Assembly (NCBI GenBank): GCA_018667995.1
Contig: JABIQT010000676.1
Coordinates: 1 to 13,303, forward strand
Reading direction: 5' to 3'
From: Candidatus Latescibacterota bacterium
GTDB lineage: Bacteria; JAAXHH01; JABIQT01
DNA: 13,303 bases
The position numbers and the translations under genes were made by a program. Below are positions 1-6,546 of this stretch, in pieces (position 1 is the stretch's first letter; each line of letters begins with the position of its first letter). Under the pieces are notes generated by a model. The model was not told where the DNA came from. It saw only the letters and a list, made by a program, of their open reading frames with translations, and made no database searches.

Positions 1-2
1 CC

Positions 3-716
3 AATGGCGGACGGGTTCTTGCCTCAACCGCAACACGATCGTTCAAGGTCACCGTCAGATCCGGGGATCAGGACACCGCAACCGCCGATCAGCTCTCAGA
101 GCTCTTTGCGCCGTTGACCAAGGGATTACTTCTGACGCACACCAATCTGTTTGTCGAATATCTTATTGAGAAGGACGGAAATCTCGCTCTGACAGTGCGA
201 GACAGAGATTCCGATCAAACACTCGAAAGGAAGGTGCCGCGGGATCTGACCTTTGGTACTGACGAGCTGCACTATTTGTACTCCGAAGCCCTCAGACTAT
301 CTGTCCGAATAGCGCCGGAAGAACCGTATCTTGTCCGCGCACTTGCTGACTATTATATTTCGTTTCGAAGGTTCAAGGAAGGCATCGCGGAATTTCGCGA
401 TATCACGTCCGATCTGCCGGACAAACCTTTACCTCACTTTCAACTCGGTGTCATATACGATCGTGCGAACGATCTGGAAGCTGCCTACCTTGCCTTTGAG
501 CAGGCCAATATTAGAGCTCCGGGCGAGACCATAACCATGTATAATCTTGGTGTAACCGCATCGGAGTCCGGGCGATCCGCTAAGGCAGAACATTGGTTCA
601 AAGCCGTTCTCCAAAAGGATTCAGGTATGGAGAAGGCGAAGAGGCAACTCGAACTTCTATCCCGTAGGAAGAACATGAGGGCATTTAGAATTCAGAGCCC
701 TACGTCTAACGTGTGA
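3..716 (+). CDS. TPR-repeat protein, 5' end outside the window
   Basis: The frame is open from the left edge (first full codon at position 3) to TGA at 714-716, giving 237 visible residues, so the true start lies upstream. A TTG at 114 could be read as a start, but the codons before it are open and protein-like, so I treat the gene as 5'-partial. Visible residues about 108-209 hold three tetratricopeptide-like helical pairs, for example LPHFQLGVIYDRANDLEAAY and MYNLGVTASESGRSAKAEHW, each with the small/large residue pattern of TPRs. The preceding part is not recognised and looks beta-rich. TPRs bind other proteins; the partner is unknown. The downstream PorV-like gene follows closely, so a shared cell-envelope role is possible but inferred. 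The C-terminal tail is basic and probably disordered. Confidence 0.75.
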   Translation, partial: NGGRVLASTATRSFKVTVRSGDQDTATADQLSELFAPLTKGLLLTHTNLFVEYLIEKDGNLALTVRDRDSDQTLERKVPRDLTFGTDELHYLYSEALRLSVRIAPEEPYLVRALADYYISFRRFKEGIAEFRDITSDLPDKPLPHFQLGVIYDRANDLEAAYLAFEQANIRAPGETITMYNLGVTASESGRSAKAEHWFKAVLQKDSGMEKAKRQLELLSRRKNMRAFRIQSPTSNV

Positions 717-763
717 AGACTTCGGAGCCTGGTTTAATCGGGCAATCGTATGAGCGGGCACTT

Positions 764-1669
764 ATGAAATACACGCTAATAATAATCGCAGTGCTGGGCA
801 TTGCCGGAATCTCGGTGGCGCAACCAGCCAGTCAAGCCGGCACAGCCAGTGCTCAATTTCTTAAGATAGGCATCGGTGCTCGCCCCATTGGCATGGGTGG
901 TGCCTATACCGCACTGTCCAGTGACGCGAACAGCATGTACTGGAATCCAGCTGGGCTTACGGGCTTCAACGGCACCCAAGTCTCAGTAATGCACAATAAG
1001 TGGTTTCAGGGCATCAATTACGAGTTTCTAGGTATCGCCTACGCAGACAGCAACGAATCGGCCTTTGCCTTTGGACTCAGTTTCCTGTGGATGGACGATA
1101 TCTCCGTCACCACGTTCAGTGATCCATTGGGGGCGTCTGGTAACACATTTACAGCCAGGGACCTATCTTTCGTATTCTCCTATGGGCATCAATTCACCCA
1201 ATACCTCTCCCTGGGAGCGTCGGTGAAGCGAATCCGTTCTGAGATCGCCGAGAAGAGTGCCACTACCACGGCTTTTGATGCAGGAGCCAAACTCTCAACA
1301 CCACTTCGCGGACTGACCTTAGGCGCGACCATTCAGAATATTGGATCCGGTCTGAAGTTTGTAACAGAGAGCGACAAGCTACCCCTCATTTATAAGTTTG
1401 GCGCCGCATTTACGTATCTCGATATGGCCACAATCTCCGTGGATATAGGAAAACCCATAGATAACAGGTTTCGTGTCAATGCTGGAGGCGAATTCGTACT
1501 GCTCGATGTTCTCGCACTCCGAGCGGGATACAATTCAGCCAACGAGTTGGATCGCGGTATGACAGGTGGAGCAGGCATTAAATTTCAAAGAATTGGCTTG
1601 GATTACGCCTTCGTCCCCTACGGCGTGCTAGGAAACAGTCACCGCTTTTCGGCATCCTACCGATTCTAA
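764..1669 (+). CDS. PorV/PorQ-family outer-membrane beta-barrel protein
   Basis: A 301-residue protein that starts with a clear signal peptide (MKYTLIIIAVLGIAGISVAQ). The mature start has the family hallmark GARPIGMGGAYTALS followed by YWNPAGL, at about residues 38-65. The rest alternates short amphipathic strands, and the protein ends in Phe (SASYRF), as outer-membrane barrels usually do. Related proteins in FCB bacteria include PorV, which links type IX-secreted proteins to A-LPS attachment, and uncharacterised FadL-like barrels; which role applies here cannot be told. An upstream in-frame GTG at 713 overlaps the TPR stop and would add 17 polar residues before the signal peptide. I therefore prefer ATG 764, although its Shine-Dalgarno is weak. 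It is probably co-transcribed with the TPR gene. No strong terminator follows, only a small hairpin at 1682-1699. Confidence 0.85.
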   Translation: MKYTLIIIAVLGIAGISVAQPASQAGTASAQFLKIGIGARPIGMGGAYTALSSDANSMYWNPAGLTGFNGTQVSVMHNKWFQGINYEFLGIAYADSNESAFAFGLSFLWMDDISVTTFSDPLGASGNTFTARDLSFVFSYGHQFTQYLSLGASVKRIRSEIAEKSATTTAFDAGAKLSTPLRGLTLGATIQNIGSGLKFVTESDKLPLIYKFGAAFTYLDMATISVDIGKPIDNRFRVNAGGEFVLLDVLALRAGYNSANELDRGMTGGAGIKFQRIGLDYAFVPYGVLGNSHRFSASYRF

Positions 1670-1681
1670 ATCAGTCGACAT

Positions 1682-1699
1682 ACAAGTCCCCGAACTTGT
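1682..1699. repeat. Short perfect inverted repeat after the PorV-like gene
   Basis: ACAAGT (1682-1687) and ACTTGT (1694-1699) are exact reverse complements around a CCCCGA loop, 12 bp past the stop codon. No T-tract follows, so it is not a standard intrinsic terminator. It may mark the 3' end of the transcript or an operator. Confidence 0.4.
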
Positions 1700-1738
1700 C
1701 ATTGGTGTGCGCAATAAACTATCCTCAATGATTTTTAC

Positions 1739-1769
1739 TTTGAAAATCCCAAAAAAAAAGTATCTTTAG
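1739..1769 (+). promoter_or_regulatory. FCB/Bacteroidetes-type promoter candidate
   Basis: TTTG at 1739-1742, an 18-nt spacer containing an A9 run, and TATCTTTAG at 1761-1769. This is close to the Bacteroidetes consensus TTTG-N(17-23)-TAnnTTTG. Transcription would begin near 1776 and read into a structured leader and a small peptide ORF. It lies in a gene-free stretch with no competing ORF. This is a match by eye only. Confidence 0.45.
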
Positions 1770-1784
1770 TAGCTTAAAGTGCAT

Positions 1785-1899
1785 CCGCGCATGTGTATGT
1801 CGAATCTCACGCACACGCGGTTCAATTCATTTTCATTCACACAATTCGTCTGCATGCAACACACCATATGTGCGATTTTCGAATTCCAGATTAACGCAC
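1785..1899 (+). promoter_or_regulatory. Structured leader with two hairpins
   Basis: Hairpin A pairs CCGCG (1785-1789) and TGTG (1792-1795) with CACA (1812-1815) and CGCGG (1816-1820), leaving a CA bulge. Hairpin B pairs GTGCG (1870-1874) with CGCAC (1895-1899) across a 20-nt loop and ends three bases before the AAGGAGG Shine-Dalgarno of the 38-codon ORF. I recognise no known riboswitch class. A role in translation or stability of the peptide mRNA is inferred. Confidence 0.35.
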
Positions 1900-1916
1900 G
1901 GAAAGGAGGCGGCACG

Positions 1917-2033
1917 ATGGCAATGAATCTCTTCTATTGCCCAAGAGTCCCGGCAGTAAGTAATGCCAAGCTTCAAGTCAAGGGTTCAAATGGACTCGAA
2001 TTCCCGTCTCCGGAGTGTTGGTGCAGCGCCTGA
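1917..2033 (+). CDS. Small 38-residue peptide, unknown function
   Basis: An ATG ORF of 38 codons preceded by AAGGAGG at 1903-1909 with an ideal 7-nt spacer, the best ribosome-binding site in the window. The same frame is open further upstream from a GTG at 1779, but the Shine-Dalgarno decides for ATG 1917. The peptide starts MAMNLFYCPRVPA, has a polar middle (NAKLQVKGSNGLEF), and ends PSPECWCSA, giving a C-x-C pair near the C-terminus and one Cys at residue 8. It is not clearly hydrophobic enough for a membrane peptide. It has its own promoter candidate upstream and an intrinsic terminator 41 bp downstream. It could be a secreted or modified peptide, a leader peptide controlling the downstream sigma-like gene, or a structural RNA with an incidental ORF. 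I do not recognise the family. Confidence 0.5.
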   Translation: MAMNLFYCPRVPAVSNAKLQVKGSNGLEFPSPECWCSA

Positions 2034-2074
2034 TAGTATATTAAGGAGTGCTGCCTCAATTTTCCCCTCCGGAG

Positions 2075-2103
2075 CCGCGGGACGCAAATCACGCGGTTTT
2101 TTT
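2075..2103 (+). terminator. Intrinsic terminator after the small peptide ORF
   Basis: The stem CCGCG (2075-2079) / CGCGG (2092-2096) encloses a 12-nt loop and is followed directly by seven T residues (2097-2103). It sits between the 38-codon ORF and the sigma-like gene, whose start is only 44 nt beyond the T-tract, so it could act as a full terminator or as an attenuator for that gene. Confidence 0.6.
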
Positions 2104-2147
2104 AATGTCCGAAATTATCAGTGTTTTAACCGGGGGAAGGCCACTCA

Positions 2148-2579
2148 ATGTTTAATCCAGAGTTTTGGGAAATACAGTTGGAACAGTTCGCCCTGGAGCA
2201 ATTCTCAAACGAATCAGGTATCTGGTTCGAAACGGGAAGGGACCAGGAGGATCGATACGATCGCGAAGATCGAGTTTCGGATCTGGCCGATCAAGTTTAC
2301 GGATTCCTGTCAGAGTTCTTAACGCAGAAGCAGACTGAGGTCGTGATATTGTATTTTCTGTACGGCAAGACTCAGCAGGAGATCTCGGCAATCATTGGCA
2401 TATCCCGGAGGGTCGTAAGCCAGCATCTTTTCGGAATATGCCGCAACGGCAAGCACATCGGCGGGGCAATGAACAAGTTGCGCAAGCTGTGTGCACAAAG
2501 GGGAATTGATCTGGACAGGCGTCATGCCTGCGATCGGGAGATGCTTCGACATCCCTCCGACATCCTGGCTCGTTTTTAG
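2148..2579 (+). CDS. Small sigma-70 region-4-like HTH protein
   Basis: A 143-residue protein starting at ATG 2148 after a purine-rich GGGGGAAGG. Residues about 55-115 resemble the sigma region 4 helix-turn-helix: LTQKQTEVVILYFLYGKT, then QQEISAIIGISRRVVSQHL, ending in a basic NKLRKLC segment. The spacing between the recognition helix and the basic segment is longer than in a typical sigma region 4 because of a Gly-rich insert (NGKHIGGA). The N-terminal 50 residues are aromatic and acidic (MFNPEFWEIQLEQF) and show no region 2 core-binding motif, so this is unlikely to be a complete ECF sigma factor. It may be a stand-alone DNA-binding regulator or anti/co-sigma partner. It stands alone, with a terminator on each side, next to the 38-codon peptide ORF. 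Confidence 0.6.
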   Translation: MFNPEFWEIQLEQFALEQFSNESGIWFETGRDQEDRYDREDRVSDLADQVYGFLSEFLTQKQTEVVILYFLYGKTQQEISAIIGISRRVVSQHLFGICRNGKHIGGAMNKLRKLCAQRGIDLDRRHACDREMLRHPSDILARF

Positions 2580-2625
2580 TGGTAACCCATATCATGATGT
2601 CGGACAATGTCCCTGCCATAAGAAG

Positions 2626-2661
2626 AAAACCGCCGTGCTTTCCAGCACGGCGGTTTTTTTT
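2626..2661 (+). terminator. Strong intrinsic terminator after the sigma-like gene
   Basis: A perfect 14-bp stem pairs 2626-2639 (AAAACCGCCGTGCT) with 2644-2657 around a TTCC loop, and a run of eight T residues spans 2654-2661. The A-run on the left means it could also work on the opposite strand. It cleanly separates the sigma-like gene from the kelch operon. Confidence 0.93.
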
Positions 2662-2745
2662 GCGCATTTGATTGGCTCGAGCGCACATATCCATGGAAGC
2701 TACTACGCTGATCGTCTATCTTCATCTTTCGCGAGCAGAGCCGCA

Positions 2746-2769
2746 AATTGCGCTTATAGCAATTAGGAG
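2746..2769 (+). promoter_or_regulatory. Hairpin next to the kelch-gene ribosome-binding site
   Basis: AATTGC (2746-2751) and GCAATT (2759-2764) form a perfect 6-bp inverted repeat with a 7-nt loop. It ends directly at AGGAG (2765-2769), the likely Shine-Dalgarno for ATG 2781 (11-nt spacer, rather long). It may be an operator or affect ribosome access. Both ideas are inference. Confidence 0.35.
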
Positions 2770-2780
2770 CAGAAGATCTG

Positions 2781-4514
2781 ATGAAGGTAGTCACTTTCGG
2801 TCCCATTGCGGAGATTCCTGTAGCCTGCTATGGAGATACGGCGGAGCGGTTGTGGTTGGCAATGCCTCATACCGGTCTGTGCCTGGCTATCGATGCCTCG
2901 ATACATCTGGTGCATGAAGGACCATGTAGCAGTCTGGGATGCGGTCCCGATGAAACACTCCACTATCGCCTCGGAGAAAACATCTTCTCAAGAACCGTGC
3001 GCGGGCAGGCACCTGGCAATGCGAAATCACAAGGTGCAGTCTCGACAGGTACAGGGGAGAGGACATCGCTCGTGGCAGACCCTCTTATTGCGAACGACAC
3101 TCTGGATCTCATGGAGTCCATTGCTCGTGACCAGCATGGTAACTTCTGGGGGCTTGCTACTCAGAATCCGGAGATAATACAGGTTATTCCTGCAACGGCC
3201 ACCGATACCTGGCAACGTGTTGAAGTACCGGCAGCCTACTCTGATATTGCTTGGAAGGGAATAATCGCTGATCATTGGGGATTCATCTGGTTTTGGGGCG
3301 AAACTTGTCTCGTACGCCACGACCCCAGGTCGTCCTCGCTCGATTGGGTCGCATTCAGCGCTGTTGGGCTAAGTGTGAACCAGATAGCCTCGGTGGACCT
3401 TTCACCAGAAGGTCGGCTCATGGCTGGCATGGACTCAGGCCAGGTAGCAGAGCTTGACATCTCATCGGACGGCGTTTCGCACTATACACCCATCATCCCC
3501 GATCCTCTGTCATCCGCACCTGTCGAATTCGTACACACAGATGGATTCGGTAACATCTGGTTCGTCTCGGACGGATACCTCCGCTGTCGAATGACCTCCA
3601 GTGGCCATGCCACTTCACGTTGGCGCCAAACAGCCAGACTGCCAAGCGGCAATCACGACATCTTCGCGACCTCCCATGAGCAGACCCTTTACATAGCCGG
3701 CGGATTGACCCACTATCACGGTTATCCTGCGCAAATGCATGTATTTGACGAACTGCTCGGATGTGACAACACCTACAGTCCAAACTGGACGGTAGCTACG
3801 ACTATGCCGTCCGCCCGATGTTACAGTGGAATCGCTGTGCTTGGAGATTCTGTCTGGGTCGTTGGCGGGGCGGCAAACATGAAGCATCCCGAAGATCCCT
3901 ATGGCGAGCGAACACCCCTGAACACCATACTCAGGTATACTCCGGCGAAGAACTGTTGGGACGAAGGACCGAATATGGGAGTGCCTCGCATCGAGCCCGT
4001 AGTGGCTACCGTATGTGGCCGAGTCTACGCCGCAGGAGGTGCGGACGAGAATGAAGTTACACTTGCTTCTATGGAGAGTATGGGGTTGGACGAGCCATAC
4101 TGGCGCCAGGAGCCGGATCTCCCCGTACCCATGCGACAGTTTGCAGGCTGTGTCCTGCATGAAATGCTATACGTCTGCGGCCCGGAAGGGTTCTTTGCCT
4201 ATGACCCCATGTCGAAACATTGGCGCACAGATTTACCGCAGCCCATATATCTCCCACAGGCACCTTTGATGGACGCTCACGGCAACGCTGTATGGATCCT
4301 GGGAGGATACAAAAGTAGTAAGACGTTCTTTTTCCAACCGGAAAACGAAACGTGGTCTTCTGGTCCAGACCTGCCTACCGATCAATCCTGGGGCGCCGCC
4401 GCATCTTTGCACGGAAAACTTATGGTCATCGGTGGTGCCCACTGGTCGGAAGCTCACGATACCTTTATATTTGACGATCGCGTCTTCACGCTTATAGAAC
4501 AGAATCGTGTTTAA
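2781..4514 (+). CDS. Double beta-propeller protein with C-terminal kelch domain
   Basis: A 577-residue protein without a signal peptide, so probably cytoplasmic. Residues about 110-270 contain propeller repeats of the two-component-regulator type: ARDQHGNFWGLATQN, ADHWGFIWFWGETCLVRHD, LSPEGRLMAGMDSGQVAELD and TDGFGNIWFVSDGYLRCR. Residues about 295-570 hold six kelch blades with Gly-Gly ends, at about 307 (LYIAGG), 361 (VWVVGG), 418 (VYAAGG), 467 (LYVCGPEG, degenerate), 508 (VWILGG) and 550 (LMVIGG). Many blades end in the usual W-x-x-x-x-x-(L/M)P pattern. Kelch propellers bind proteins or sugars, and some are enzymes, such as the sialic-acid mutarotase NanM. This is the first gene of a three-gene unit, overlapping the hydrolase gene by 8 nt and followed by a sugar epimerase, so a sugar-linked role is plausible but unproven. 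Confidence 0.75.
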   Translation: MKVVTFGPIAEIPVACYGDTAERLWLAMPHTGLCLAIDASIHLVHEGPCSSLGCGPDETLHYRLGENIFSRTVRGQAPGNAKSQGAVSTGTGERTSLVADPLIANDTLDLMESIARDQHGNFWGLATQNPEIIQVIPATATDTWQRVEVPAAYSDIAWKGIIADHWGFIWFWGETCLVRHDPRSSSLDWVAFSAVGLSVNQIASVDLSPEGRLMAGMDSGQVAELDISSDGVSHYTPIIPDPLSSAPVEFVHTDGFGNIWFVSDGYLRCRMTSSGHATSRWRQTARLPSGNHDIFATSHEQTLYIAGGLTHYHGYPAQMHVFDELLGCDNTYSPNWTVATTMPSARCYSGIAVLGDSVWVVGGAANMKHPEDPYGERTPLNTILRYTPAKNCWDEGPNMGVPRIEPVVATVCGRVYAAGGADENEVTLASMESMGLDEPYWRQEPDLPVPMRQFAGCVLHEMLYVCGPEGFFAYDPMSKHWRTDLPQPIYLPQAPLMDAHGNAVWILGGYKSSKTFFFQPENETWSSGPDLPTDQSWGAAASLHGKLMVIGGAHWSEAHDTFIFDDRVFTLIEQNRV

Positions 4515-5286
4515 CATCTCTCATCATTCCTCCGAATTCAGCATACCGCACGGCGATGATTCCATCGACGTACGATTTCATACGCCTAATGCTCCCAAGC
4601 CTGATGGTGAGAGGGCTCTGTTGCTTTCGTTTGCGGGCGAAAAACAATCGAGCCTGACAGCCGATCGGTTCTCTCTAGTGGCGCAAGAGTTCGTGTCTCA
4701 CGGACACGCCGCATTGAGCTTCGATTTGCCGAATCACGGCGACCAGGTGGATGAACACGGCGAAGGCATAACCGGTATGCGGAACGCGCTCGTAGCAGGC
4801 GAGGATCCGTTCCAGCTTTTCGTAGATCGTGGTAGAGCCGTCATCGATTATTGTCTGGATCGCGGACTGGCGACCTCCGACCGAATCGTCGTCTGCGGCA
4901 CCTCGCGGGGGGGCTATATGGCGCTGAGGCTTCTAGCTGCAGATGCCAGAATCAGGGCAGGTGCTGGCTTTGCTCCAGTGACGGACTGGCGTGATCTGGA
5001 TGAATTCAGACGAGACCGAGAAAGGCAGGACATGGCTTTGCTGAACCTATCCACACAGGCAGCAAATCTTGCGGAACGCGCCGTATTCCTTGTAATTGGC
5101 CATGGCGACGATCGCGTCAATACCGCAAGTTGCTGCCAACTATTCGTTGATATACAGCAAGAGCGGAAGCAAAGAGATATCAGGCAAGGAGCCGTCGACT
5201 TCTATTGCACCGACGACCCCGGCCACAGCTGCGGCCGCGCCTGGTATCAGAAAGGCGCCGAATTCCTACTGGAGCAAATCACATGA
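4507..5286 (+). CDS. Alpha/beta-hydrolase, dienelactone-hydrolase/esterase type
   Basis: A 259-residue alpha/beta-hydrolase. The nucleophile elbow is G-T-S-R-G-G with Ser133, the acid is in GHGDDRVN (Asp201 or Asp202), and the His is in DPGHSC (His240), so the triad is complete. Oxyanion-region sequence LLSFAGEKQSS lies at about 39-49, and DLPNHGDQ at 73-80 is the usual strand-4 loop. No signal peptide is visible. The only usable start is GTG 4507, eight bases inside the end of the kelch gene and without its own Shine-Dalgarno; a TAG lies in frame at 4495 and the next Met is residue 91. Its translation is therefore probably coupled to the kelch gene. It ends in an ATGA overlap with the epimerase gene. 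The likely substrate is an ester on a sugar, such as an acetyl group, but this rests on context only. Confidence 0.8.
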   Translation: MFNISHHSSEFSIPHGDDSIDVRFHTPNAPKPDGERALLLSFAGEKQSSLTADRFSLVAQEFVSHGHAALSFDLPNHGDQVDEHGEGITGMRNALVAGEDPFQLFVDRGRAVIDYCLDRGLATSDRIVVCGTSRGGYMALRLLAADARIRAGAGFAPVTDWRDLDEFRRDRERQDMALLNLSTQAANLAERAVFLVIGHGDDRVNTASCCQLFVDIQQERKQRDIRQGAVDFYCTDDPGHSCGRAWYQKGAEFLLEQIT

Positions 5287-6503
5287 TCCACAGAGGCAGA
5301 CCCACAGAACTTGCAGGTATGTCGTTAGAATCCCTTCGAGACAAATACCACGCAGATCTTTTTGATCGGTACCTTCCCTTCTGCGACCGCTACGCCATCG
5401 ACCACGAAATCGGTGGCTTCATGTGCACATTGGACCACGACGGCACGCTCGCCAATACAGACAAGAACATGTGGTACCAGGGGCGAGGACTGTGGGTCTA
5501 CTCCTTTCTATACAACAATTTTGGCGGGGACCAGTATCTCGAAATTGCCAGAAAAGTCAAAGACCTCATCTGCAATCATGGTCATGATGGGAACGGCGGA
5601 TGGTATGGTACACTAGCAAAAGATGGAAGTGCGAAGAGTGCGGTGGATGATCGTGGGTACACCGGTCTGTTCATCGCGGAGGGTCTGCAGGAATACCATC
5701 GCGCGACGGGTGATCGAGAAAGCCTCGACTTATCCAAAGAGACACTCCAGCAGATGCTTGCCACCCTGGAAAATCCCAACCGGGACATCGACGAAGGATA
5801 TGTGCCTCGGTCCTACCCCGGGATGAGAACGCTTGGAAGCCACATGGTGTTGATTCTCATTCTCACACAGATTCTGTCCCAGGATAATGACGAAGAGCTT
5901 GAGAAACTGGCAGGGCACGTTAGAGAGAATATATTAGACCGATTCTGGAATCCCGAGTACGGTCTCACCAACGAGGCACTCACCCACGACTATGAGCGAC
6001 CGGATGACGAGAATGAGGATTTTATTTATCTCGGCCACGCCATGGAAACGCTATGGATGATGCTTCATGAAGCCATCCGACTCAAAGACAAAACCTTATT
6101 CGATCTGGTGGCAGAACGATTCAAACGGCATGTGGAGACTGCCTGGGACGATGTGTACGGTGGGGTGTTCCGAGCCATGAAAGTGCACGGATCCTACGTA
6201 TTCGACAAGGTGCTATGGGCTCAGGAGGAGGTACTTATCGGTACGTTAATTCTCATCGAACATACAGACGATCCCTGGGCTGTTCAATGGTTCGGGAAGA
6301 TGTACCAATACGTACAGGACCGATTCTGCCTGCATGGCCGCGGCCTCCCTCATTATCAGACCAGTGGCGACCGTAAGGTCACCTTTACGCCGCATGTCAG
6401 TCGCAAGGAGAATTACCACCACCCGAGGCATCTGATGCAGAACCTCCTGGCCCTGAATCGTATTATAGACCGAGGGGGCAAGCGTTCCACTTTGTGGGAT
6501 TAG
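5283..6503 (+). CDS. AGE-family sugar 2-epimerase/isomerase
   Basis: A 406-residue protein of the N-acylglucosamine 2-epimerase / cellobiose 2-epimerase family, an (alpha/alpha)6-barrel that interconverts C2 epimers or aldose-ketose pairs. Family signatures are DKNMWYQGRGLWVYSFLYN (about 60-78), GHAMETLW (251-258, His252 and Glu255 in the catalytic GHxxE position), WAQEEVL (312-318) and KENYHHPRHLMQNLLALN (375-392, the second catalytic His region near His379/380). Length matches the family. An upstream GTG in frame at 5205 would give a longer ORF. I choose ATG 5283 because it overlaps the hydrolase stop as ATGA, has GGAG at 5271-5274 with an 8-nt spacer, and puts the family start in the right place. 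The exact substrate (GlcNAc/ManNAc, cellobiose, mannose or an acid sugar) cannot be read from sequence. Confidence 0.9.
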   Translation: MIHRGRPTELAGMSLESLRDKYHADLFDRYLPFCDRYAIDHEIGGFMCTLDHDGTLANTDKNMWYQGRGLWVYSFLYNNFGGDQYLEIARKVKDLICNHGHDGNGGWYGTLAKDGSAKSAVDDRGYTGLFIAEGLQEYHRATGDRESLDLSKETLQQMLATLENPNRDIDEGYVPRSYPGMRTLGSHMVLILILTQILSQDNDEELEKLAGHVRENILDRFWNPEYGLTNEALTHDYERPDDENEDFIYLGHAMETLWMMLHEAIRLKDKTLFDLVAERFKRHVETAWDDVYGGVFRAMKVHGSYVFDKVLWAQEEVLIGTLILIEHTDDPWAVQWFGKMYQYVQDRFCLHGRGLPHYQTSGDRKVTFTPHVSRKENYHHPRHLMQNLLALNRIIDRGGKRSTLWD

Positions 6504-6546
6504 CGGGCAAGCTGTTGACGATTGAATTGCTATGCATGATACCGTG

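Noticed and set aside
713-763. Longer PorV-like start at GTG 713
   Set aside because: It would bury the signal peptide behind 17 polar residues.
1779-1916. N-terminal extension of the 38-residue peptide from GTG 1779
   Set aside because: It has no Shine-Dalgarno, while ATG 1917 has a near-perfect one, and the region forms hairpins.
2080-2091. GGACGCAAA resembling the core of the cyclic-di-GMP-I riboswitch
   Set aside because: The upstream GGCAAACC-like element, the GNRA tetraloop and receptor helices are absent; the bases form the loop of an intrinsic terminator.
2105-2155. 16-codon ORF between the terminator and the sigma-like gene, overlapping its start
   Set aside because: It begins right at the terminator T-tract without a ribosome-binding site; too short to support.
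3615-4160. Minus-strand 181-residue ORF
   Set aside because: Antisense to the kelch repeats; composition is a shadow of that gene.
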